Source: Treponema sp.
GTDB lineage: Bacteria; Spirochaetota; Spirochaetia; Treponematales; Treponemataceae
NCBI GenBank assembly: GCA_017613485.1
Contig: JAGADS010000044.1
Location: forward strand, 1-10,966
Length of the DNA stretch: 10,966 nt
Reading direction: 5' to 3'
The notes beneath the pieces were generated by a model, which saw only the letters and a program-made list of their open reading frames with translations, was not told where the DNA came from and ran no database searches. The translations under genes and the position numbers were made by a program. Below, piece by piece: positions 5,568 through 10,966 of the stretch (within the stretch, counting starts at the first letter, position 1; the number at the start of each line of letters is the position of its first letter).

Positions 5568-6458
5568 TTACTTTTGTTCTTCTATGAATTCTTTTAATTC
5601 CCCAAGAAATCCAATTTCTATTGGCAGTAAAAAGATATTTTTGGGATTTGCATATTTGAGAAAATGTTGCTTAATAGCATCTATGTCCATTGATTCAATT
5701 TTCTCTTTTGTGTAAAAACCAATTGCTTCTTTATGACACAACCTCCAACCGATTGTTTCATTATCACCTAGTTGTTTTTTATACTTTGCTTTTTCTTTTA
5801 ATTCCTTTGTAGCAATATACATGAAAGGAATTTCATCATTCTCAAGAAGTTTCTTTATTTCTTTAAGTGTGAATTTAACATTTTCTATCACATTACAAAT
5901 TATCCAAGTTGCAAAAGAATTATCAGAAAAAATTATTTCTCTTCCAGAAGGATGATTTATGGATTCACCTCTACGTTTAGTTTCTTTTCTTACAACCAGA
6001 GGCAGGCTTTCATCATTTGACCATTCATTAATTAACTTAGCCCAATAATTGCACGCGTCCTCTGATAATATGAGCTTGTGAGGAGAGTTATACCATAATT
6101 TTCCAATTTCCCTGATCTTTTCTCGAATTTCATCTCCAACAATATCAGGATTGTCCTTTTTATTGGTCATTTTGGTTTTTCGCGATGTTATTTCTGTTGC
6201 TTGAACGTTGTTTGTATTATTATTTAGGGATAAATATTTATTCGCCCACGAAGGAATTTTTTTATAACTATAGATTCCTTGAATCCAACTTTGTGAAGCA
6301 ACGACATTATCAAAGTTTTTATAAAAATCTCGCTTTGAAATTCTAAAAACACCTAATGATTCTATTACATTTACATATATTTCATCATCATCGATTTCTT
6401 CCATTATTTTTCTTTTGAAAGTAAGTCTATTTTTTGATTTGAAATATCCTTTATCCAT
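5568..6458 (-). CDS. Unrecognised 296-aa protein, first gene of the WYL operon
   Basis: No family is recognised with confidence. Residues 1-75 form a lysine-rich N-terminal section with NVIESLGVFRISKRDFYKNF, then SQSWIQGIYSYKKIPSWANKYL. Residues 76-105 are a polar Asn/Thr/Lys linker. Residues 106-296 form a second, mostly helical domain: EKIREIGKLWYNSP, RKETKRRGES, REIIFSDNSFATWIICNVIEN, WRLCHKEAIGFYTKEKI, and a C-terminal KYANPKNIFLLPIEIGFLGELKEF. The W-x-L-C-H and P-x-N-I-F-L-L-P elements recall C-terminal parts of some restriction-associated hypothetical proteins, but this is only an impression. There is no signal peptide or membrane helix. The start has GAGGG five bases upstream. The gene is very AT-rich (15/60 G+C at 5821-5880), suggesting recent transfer. 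Pairing with a WYL regulator hints at a defence role, unproven. Confidence 0.7.
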   Translation of the reverse strand: MDKGYFKSKNRLTFKRKIMEEIDDDEIYVNVIESLGVFRISKRDFYKNFDNVVASQSWIQGIYSYKKIPSWANKYLSLNNNTNNVQATEITSRKTKMTNKKDNPDIVGDEIREKIREIGKLWYNSPHKLILSEDACNYWAKLINEWSNDESLPLVVRKETKRRGESINHPSGREIIFSDNSFATWIICNVIENVKFTLKEIKKLLENDEIPFMYIATKELKEKAKYKKQLGDNETIGWRLCHKEAIGFYTKEKIESMDIDAIKQHFLKYANPKNIFLLPIEIGFLGELKEFIEEQK

Positions 6459-6472
6459 TTTTCCCTCAATAA

Positions 6473-6501
6473 TTGAAATATCTTAATCTAACTTTATTAT
6501 A
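6473..6501. promoter_or_regulatory. Overlapping divergent promoters
   Basis: On the plus strand TTGAAA (6473-6478), 16 nt, then TATTAT (6495-6500) would drive the small Cys-rich gene and PcfJ gene. On the minus strand a perfect TATAAT (6501-6496) would drive the unknown/WYL operon, although its -35 is poor. The two -10 boxes overlap, so the two transcription units may compete. Confidence 0.5.
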
Positions 6502-6548
6502 CAGCAAAAGAAATAAAATCCATATTTTTTAATTAAAAAAAGCAATTC

Positions 6549-6569
6549 CATTCCCGTGACATGGGAATG
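6549..6569. promoter_or_regulatory. Perfect palindrome in the divergent spacer (operator or hairpin)
   Basis: CATTCCC (6549-6555) and GGGAATG (6563-6569) are perfect arms. Adding a G-T and a T-A pair leaves a three-base loop. There is no adjacent T-tract on the plus strand, so it is not an ordinary terminator. It lies in the leader of the plus-strand transcript. A second possible minus-strand promoter (TTGACA 6609-6604, 17 nt, TAAATA 6586-6581) would place it just past +1. It is the best candidate binding site for the WYL regulator; that link is inference. Confidence 0.45.
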
Positions 6570-6627
6570 ACTTTAGTTTATATTTAGCATTAAATGGATA
6601 AACTGTCAAGTTCAAAGGAGGCAAGCT

Positions 6628-7080
6628 ATGCAAATTGGAATTGAAACTGATATGGACAAATACATCAAAATGGCAGCAGAGATCAAGGCACAGTGTATCT
6701 TGATGAGGAATTCTGGATTTTGCACCAAAGAGAAATGCCTTAACTGCGAGATTGAGAAAAGCCGCTGTAATTACATGCAGATGATGTCTCCTCTGGAAAA
6801 ACAATATGTTGACGTACTAGCATTAAGAATCGCTCAAGAAGAGGGATCAAAAAATAATATTGCAGGCAAAATCAGTCATAGGAACAAGCCGATAAAAGCC
6901 TTTCTTTCATGAATAAAATGGATATTCATTATTTTTGGAGGTCTTTCAGCTATTCCATTAATTTTTCTGTTAATCCTAGGAGAAGGAGAAATGTTTGCAG
7001 ACTTATTTCTTTGCATTCTTGGTGGTGTATTTTTATGCACGCTCTTGGTTGGAATAGACTCTTGGAGACATACTAGATAA
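6628..7080 (+). pseudogene. Cys-rich small protein with two membrane helices, interrupted by in-frame TGA
   Basis: ATG 6628 has a near-perfect AAAGGAGG (6615-6622) and opens a 94-aa protein. Five cysteines (Cys23, 32, 37, 40, 47, the latter in CTKEKCLNCEIEKSRC) look like a zinc site. The frame stops at TGA 6910-6912. The same frame then stays open for 55 codons to TAA 7078-7080, and that stretch is clearly membrane-like: a helix in WIFIIFGGLSAIPLIFLLIL, then a second in LFLCILGGVFLCTLLVGI, ending in a charged tail. The intact product would be 150 aa, a zinc-binding head on a two-helix anchor. A nonsense mutation is the simplest reading; readthrough or restart at ATG 6991 (after AGGAGAAGGAGAA) are alternatives. 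The family is not recognised. The PcfJ gene follows 44 nt later, probably cotranscribed. The soluble 94-aa form could still be made. Confidence 0.65.
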
Positions 7081-7124
7081 TCTTTCTAGCCCCAGAGAGT
7101 TTATGTATGTACAAGGAGGCCAAC

Positions 7125-8606
7125 ATGATTAAATATTGGGTATACAATCAAACAATAGATGGATTCATAGAATCAGAATGTCAGCCTTGTCCTGTAACTC
7201 CAACAATTCTTGACTGTAAAAAAAGATTGGTATTCTGCCATCTTCATAAAACCTGGGAAAAAATATCTGGAATTCAAGATAATGCAATCAAAAGTGAATG
7301 CGGAACCTTAATGAGAAAGCCTTTTATAAAAGAATATGCAGAGTTCATTTATGGCTACGAGATTTTAAATACAGGAGGAATCTATTACATTACTGTTTTA
7401 TCACAAATTTCTTCAACAAATGGCATTAAGACTTCCGAACAATACATGAGAATTGATCCATTCAAAAAAGAAATTACATGTGACGGCATTTTTCTACGTA
7501 ATATTGAAACAGCTGAAAACATCTTATGCAAAGAAGTCATTGACACAATTATCGATGATATCCGGGAAAAATATAAAATAAAATTTGGAATTAAGCCTGA
7601 AACATCTACAAAACTATCCGGCCTTACATTACTTTTTGCATTCATAAAATGTCCATACAATTTAAATTTTTTCATGATAGCACACTATTGGGATATAAAC
7701 ACAGATGATTATAACTTCACAGAGCTTTCCCACGGCGCCTGTCCAGACGCTCAAAGTTGGATGCTAAAAACAATGAACATTACCCCTACTAGAAAACTAA
7801 AAAAAATGTATATTGATGAACCTAAAAGTATAGTCTACTATGCAGCGGCACACTTTCTTGGATTTACCGACGTAAACTTACTACAAAAAAGCACTTCTGA
7901 AAATTTCCGTTTTCTCATAGACTATTTTACAATCAGATTTCCATTAGAAAAAACTGGCAGCAGGATGGAAGGTTTAAAAACTTTTACAAAAGATATGCTG
8001 GAATTTAACTCTCAAATAAACGTATGGAATTCATTAACCAAAATTGCCAGGCTTTATAGATCCTCTGACGGAATATACGTAACAGATGGAATAAGATTAT
8101 ACAGTAAAAGTTCACCATACATAACGAAAAAAGAAAAATTCATGATAATGAAGCAGGGTTTTAACAGGAATATCCATGATTTTCTCGTCAACTCATATCA
8201 GGATATCTTTAACAAAACAATAAGAAGAAACGTCAAATTCAATATTGAGCAGTATTATCTTGATTTAGAATCAATAATAGTTTCTGATTGTCTGCAAACG
8301 GCAAATTCTGATGATGGAAAATGGAATTTTCTTGTTGCTAAAGACAGCGAGACACTTCGTACAATTGGGAGTCAGATGCATAATTGTGTAGCTTCATACA
8401 CAGAATCAGTTATAAAAAGATTATCCACAATTATTTATGCAACAAACAAAAGAAAATTCAAAATCTGCATAGAAATTGCCCCAAACATGGTCATTCGGCA
8501 GGCATACGGTCCCTGCAATCAGAAATTATCAGGCGATTCCCTTAACATTTTTAATCTTTGGTGTCATCAAAAAAATCTCCCCCCCAAAAAGTCGCCTGAC
8601 AGTTGA
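7125..8606 (+). CDS. PcfJ-domain protein
   Basis: A 493-aa protein. Start ATG 7125 is preferred because a strong AAGGAGG (7113-7119) lies five bases upstream; ATG 7107 would place that site inside the gene. Residues 1-370 are not recognised; Cys20, Cys22, Cys31 and Cys38-His39 near the N-terminus might bind metal. Residues 380-485 match the PcfJ-like domain: FLVAKDSETLRTIGSQMHNCVASYTESVI with the signature M-H-N-C-V-x-S-Y (418-425), then KICIEI (446-451) and RQAYGPCN (458-465) and a final helix with FNLWCHQKNL. PcfJ was named from the enterococcal conjugative plasmid pCF10, and its relatives occur on mobile elements and chromosomes; no biochemical activity is established. The gene is AT-rich (18/60 G+C at 7441-7500). 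Its stop overlaps the 24-bp motif at 8584-8607. The ankyrin gene follows on the same strand. Confidence 0.85.
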   Translation: MIKYWVYNQTIDGFIESECQPCPVTPTILDCKKRLVFCHLHKTWEKISGIQDNAIKSECGTLMRKPFIKEYAEFIYGYEILNTGGIYYITVLSQISSTNGIKTSEQYMRIDPFKKEITCDGIFLRNIETAENILCKEVIDTIIDDIREKYKIKFGIKPETSTKLSGLTLLFAFIKCPYNLNFFMIAHYWDINTDDYNFTELSHGACPDAQSWMLKTMNITPTRKLKKMYIDEPKSIVYYAAAHFLGFTDVNLLQKSTSENFRFLIDYFTIRFPLEKTGSRMEGLKTFTKDMLEFNSQINVWNSLTKIARLYRSSDGIYVTDGIRLYSKSSPYITKKEKFMIMKQGFNRNIHDFLVNSYQDIFNKTIRRNVKFNIEQYYLDLESIIVSDCLQTANSDDGKWNFLVAKDSETLRTIGSQMHNCVASYTESVIKRLSTIIYATNKRKFKICIEIAPNMVIRQAYGPCNQKLSGDSLNIFNLWCHQKNLPPKKSPDS

Positions 8607-8607
8607 C
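8584..8607 (-). repeat. 24-bp motif, right copy (inverted relative to 3821-3844)
   Basis: Read on the minus strand it matches 3821-3844 at 21 of 24 bases. It covers the PcfJ stop codon and lies just upstream of the promoter of the full-length ankyrin gene, 56 nt before its ATG. Confidence 0.5.
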
Positions 8608-8617
8608 CACTTATCCT

Positions 8618-8646
8618 TTGATATATCGTATATTATGGTTTATACT
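8618..8646 (+). promoter_or_regulatory. Promoter of the full-length ankyrin gene
   Basis: TTGATA (8618-8623), a 17-nt spacer and TATACT (8641-8646). The -10 box ends only 17 nt before the ATG at 8664, so the leader would be about 11 nt and consist mainly of the AAGGAG ribosome-binding site (8652-8657). The gene can thus be expressed separately from PcfJ. Confidence 0.5.
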
Positions 8647-8663
8647 TGTATAAGGAGATTTTC

Positions 8664-10595
8664 ATGTCTTTCACTTTTGATACAGCGAAGAAACCGGAAA
8701 GCGAGCTTGTGCTTGAAAAATGGGTTCCCCTTATGATAGAGGATCTTGATCTCATTTATTTTATGACAAATGATTTTACAGTCATAGCTGAAAAAATAAA
8801 ATCACTCGGATGCCGTATTCCCAGACCAGAGGATTTCAGGGAAAATCCAATTCTTTCTCCGGTTGTAAAAAGAAAAATGACAGAGCTTAACGCAACATGG
8901 TCCCTGGTCATAACATCAAAATTCGCATTCCTGAATTTCTATGATCCCAAGGATGGAATGCCGATGATTGTCTCCCTTCTGAACCTTACAGACGACGGCA
9001 AGATATCAAGCATAAACAAAATCGCCGACTGTATTTTAAGGAACGATGCAGAAGGAATTAAGCCTCTTGTAGAATCAGGTTATGATGTTGAGCAGTGCAT
9101 AGAATCTGGAGTAACGCCTTTAATACTCGCATCTGCCTATGATGAGGCTGACTGTGTTAAGGTACTTCTGGAACTTGGTGCAGACATAAACAGAAGTGAC
9201 ACCAAGGGACAAACTCCCCTAATGCATGCAAGCTTCAATGATTCCGTAAATTCTGTCAGGCAGCTCCTTGCACATAAAGACATAAAGCTGGAGGAAAAGC
9301 AGATCACCGGAGAAACGGCATTGCTGTTAGCTGCAAACTTCGGAAGCGTAAAAATGCTGAGCCTCCTTATTCAAGCTGGGGCAGACATCAATGCAGTTGA
9401 TTATGCAGGCAACAATGCCCTAATCCACTGCATCACCGAAAACCAGGTATCAGCAGCAGAGATTCTCATAGATGCGGGCATAAACATAAATTTCACGGAC
9501 AAGATGGGACGTACAGCCCTTATTGTTGCCGCTCAATATAACAGTTACATCATAGCGGATAAGCTGATAAAAAAAGGAGCTGACCTGAGCATTAAAGACA
9601 TAAACAAGAACACGCCATTTCTTGTTGCCGCAGAGAACAATTCCGTAAGCACTCTTGAACTGCTTGCACAAACCCAAACGATACCTGACACCGAATACAC
9701 TCAGGCTGTGATAAAGGCCGCAATGAAAGGGCATATTAACTCAACCAATGCTCTTTTACGAAGAAGCAAAAATCCTAAACAGATGGCTTTTGCCGCCCTG
9801 ACCGCTGCATGCCTGAAAAACATCCCGGACATTATTCATGTGTGCATGGATTATGACTGTAATCCTGATGACACACTTTATTTTGGAATGACTCCCATGA
9901 TGATTGCATGTTATGTAAATGCAGACAATGCCGCCACCCACCTGATAGCTTATGACACGGACATCAACAAGGCGGATGAAGACGGAGTAACTGCCTTAAT
10001 GTATGCTTCCTGCAAAAACAATCAGTCAATCATGACACTTCTTTTACGAAACGGTGCAGACAAAAATGCCAAGGACAACAACGGAAAAACATTTGAGGAT
10101 TACACAAAGGAATTGGATACACGTTCCTTTTCTCAGCTGGTTTTGGACAGAATTAAATCCAGGCTGCCAGACGTTCAGCAAAGCAGGAAAGATGACATTC
10201 CTCAGAAGCATCAATCATTTATGGATCGCTTTGAGTGGTACATGCAGAAATATTTTGAGCGGTTCCCGGAAAACAAGAATTCAGACATTTATAATGCCGC
10301 TTATATTTCCAAGCAGACATTCAGCAAAATCCTAAGCAACAGGAAACCTGATTACCGTCCCAAGAAAGACACATGCATTCAGCTTGCCCTCGGCCTGAGG
10401 CTTTCCTTGAACGAGGCAGAGGATTTCCTTCAAAGCGCGGGTTATTCTTTCTCTGAGCGTGACAAAAAGGATCTGGAAATAATGAATCTTCTGAACAAAA
10501 GCAACTATAACTTATTTGACTGGTACAACCAGATTAACAGTGTCACTGGAGAAGTCTTTATCAAGGAAATGATTAACAATGAACCAGACAAATAA
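8664..10595 (+). CDS. Ankyrin-repeat protein with C-terminal HTH-like module
   Basis: A 643-aa protein starting at ATG 8664, six bases after AAGGAG; a TTG at 8646 would lie before that site. Residues 1-115 are an N-terminal domain of unknown function shared with the truncated copy at 3910-4506. Residues 117-480 hold about ten ankyrin repeats (for example GVTPLILAS, KGQTPLMHASF, GETALLLAANFGS, GRTALIVAAQYNS, GVTALMYASCKNN, each with LLxxGADINxxD), with a degenerate section at 335-400. Residues 516-615 form a helical module: YNAAYISKQTFSKILSNRKPDYRPKKDTCIQLALGLRLSLNEAEDFLQSAGYSFSERDKKDLEI split into SKQTFSKI, KKDTCIQLALGL and EAEDFLQSAGYSFS. This pattern resembles a C-terminal domain seen behind varied effector domains in Firmicutes proteins and looks HTH-like. 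No signal peptide or membrane helix is present. Ankyrin repeats mediate protein binding; the partner is unknown. Confidence 0.85.
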   Translation: MSFTFDTAKKPESELVLEKWVPLMIEDLDLIYFMTNDFTVIAEKIKSLGCRIPRPEDFRENPILSPVVKRKMTELNATWSLVITSKFAFLNFYDPKDGMPMIVSLLNLTDDGKISSINKIADCILRNDAEGIKPLVESGYDVEQCIESGVTPLILASAYDEADCVKVLLELGADINRSDTKGQTPLMHASFNDSVNSVRQLLAHKDIKLEEKQITGETALLLAANFGSVKMLSLLIQAGADINAVDYAGNNALIHCITENQVSAAEILIDAGININFTDKMGRTALIVAAQYNSYIIADKLIKKGADLSIKDINKNTPFLVAAENNSVSTLELLAQTQTIPDTEYTQAVIKAAMKGHINSTNALLRRSKNPKQMAFAALTAACLKNIPDIIHVCMDYDCNPDDTLYFGMTPMMIACYVNADNAATHLIAYDTDINKADEDGVTALMYASCKNNQSIMTLLLRNGADKNAKDNNGKTFEDYTKELDTRSFSQLVLDRIKSRLPDVQQSRKDDIPQKHQSFMDRFEWYMQKYFERFPENKNSDIYNAAYISKQTFSKILSNRKPDYRPKKDTCIQLALGLRLSLNEAEDFLQSAGYSFSERDKKDLEIMNLLNKSNYNLFDWYNQINSVTGEVFIKEMINNEPDK

Positions 10596-10601
10596 TTACT
10601 G

Positions 10602-10637
10602 AATGTACTTGAAAATTTTGCTATATTGACGTACATT
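10602..10637 (+). promoter_or_regulatory. DedA-gene promoter framed by an inverted repeat
   Basis: TTGAAA (10609-10614), 17 nt, then TACATT (10632-10637), 4/6 to consensus. AATGTAC (10602-10608) directly abuts the -35 box, and its perfect partner GTACATT (10631-10637) covers the -10 box. A dimeric regulator bound there would block the promoter; the regulator is unknown. Confidence 0.45.
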
Positions 10638-10667
10638 ATTGAAGGCTTTTATTTGTGGCGGAAACAA

Positions 10668-10966
10668 ATGGATTCAATTATAGCTTTTTTCAGCAGTTAT
10701 TTTACTTACTGGCCTTTAGTCTGTTTTTTCTCTCTCCTTCTTGCGGGGTTTAACCTGCCGATCTCAGAAGATGTCCTTATAGTGATGTCCGCTCTTATCG
10801 CACATGAGGATCCTGCCCAGCTTATACCGAACTACATCGGACTATACGCAGGAATTTATGCAAGCGACATAATAAGCTATTGGATGGGCCGTTTGCTCGG
10901 AAGCGGTGTACTAAAGATTAAATTCATCACGAAATCCCTTACACCTAAGAGAGTTGACTATCTTTC
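10668..10966 (+). CDS. DedA-family (VTT domain) membrane protein, partial
   Basis: An open frame of 99 codons from ATG 10668 runs off the right edge. The N-terminus has a hydrophobic stretch (SYFTYWPLVCFFSLLLAGF), then NLPISEDVLIVMSAL, matching the re-entrant region of DedA proteins where an acidic residue follows a Pro-rich turn. Next comes YIGLYAGIYASDIISYWMGRLLGSG, matching the conserved G-x(3)-A/G-D-x-I-x-Y-x-x-G-R segment. DedA proteins are inner-membrane transporters or scramblases of lipid carriers. The ribosome-binding site is weak (GGCGG). A TTG at 10653 is a less likely start. The C-terminal helices are outside the window, so intactness cannot be judged. It is monocistronic as far as seen, with its own promoter at 10609-10637. 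Confidence 0.85.
   Translation, partial: MDSIIAFFSSYFTYWPLVCFFSLLLAGFNLPISEDVLIVMSALIAHEDPAQLIPNYIGLYAGIYASDIISYWMGRLLGSGVLKIKFITKSLTPKRVDYL

Noticed and set aside
6529..6804. Minus-strand 91-codon frame over the small Cys-rich gene
   Set aside because: It overlaps a gene with a strong Shine-Dalgarno on the plus strand, crosses the palindrome and has no recognisable motif.
6910..6960. TGA 6910 as a selenocysteine codon
   Set aside because: No convincing SECIS-like stem-loop is visible just downstream, and the position lies between a polar stretch and a membrane helix, with no redox motif around it.
6991..7080. Independent small membrane ORF starting at ATG 6991
   Set aside because: A purine-rich AGGAGAAGGAG lies upstream, so it is possible, but the product would be 29 aa and would leave out the first membrane helix encoded in the same open frame; the interrupted-gene reading explains more.
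7107..7124. ATG 7107 as the start of the PcfJ gene
   Set aside because: It would place the strong AAGGAGG inside the coding region and has no ribosome-binding site of its own; ATG 7125 fits better.
1..10966. CRISPR arrays, tRNA or rRNA genes, insertion sequences or transposases
   Set aside because: No regularly spaced repeats, cloverleaf-like segments, rRNA signatures or DDE/tyrosine/serine recombinase motifs were seen on either strand.

Overview
The window looks like the chromosome of a host-associated anaerobe, most likely a treponeme-type spirochaete. The hints are a BspA-type leucine-rich-repeat surface protein, large ankyrin proteins and a non-standard histidine-pathway fusion. This is inference from gene content only; no rRNA or taxon-specific marker is present, and a Clostridia-like host is not excluded.

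Layout. Bases 1-535 (minus) hold the N-terminal part of a secreted BspA-like LRR protein that runs off the left edge. Bases 536-919 are intergenic: a promoter for the LRR gene, the frameshifted relic of a tiny hydrophobic ORF, a striking ~95-nt nested hairpin (772-866), and a promoter that appears to give a leaderless mRNA for the next gene. Bases 920-2883 (plus) are housekeeping: a three-enzyme HisA-HisI-HisE fusion, then an M50 site-2-protease-like membrane protein. Converging on them is a two-gene minus-strand unit (2914-3636): a five-helix membrane protein with a DERQ motif and a small Xre/Cro-type regulator, behind a near-consensus promoter surrounded by inverted repeats.

From about 3820 to 10595 lies an accessory island bracketed by two related ankyrin genes. 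The left one (3910-4506) is a 198-aa truncated copy; the right one (8664-10595) is the full 643-aa version with a C-terminal helical, HTH-like module. They align without gaps for 195 residues (106 identities by hand count). A 24-bp motif (21/24 identical) occurs in opposite orientation upstream of each. Between them are a minus-strand pair (an unrecognised 296-aa protein followed by a WYL-domain regulator) and, divergently, a small Cys-rich protein whose frame continues past an in-frame TGA into two membrane helices, then a PcfJ-domain protein. The unrecognised gene and the PcfJ gene are markedly AT-rich compared with the his region, which suggests horizontal acquisition. The set (WYL regulator, unknown protein, PcfJ protein, ankyrin protein with HTH-like tail) resembles a defence or mobile-element island, but no function is demonstrated by the sequence.

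Bases 10596-10667 hold a promoter framed by a 7-bp inverted repeat, and 10668-10966 is the start of a DedA-family membrane protein that runs off the right edge.
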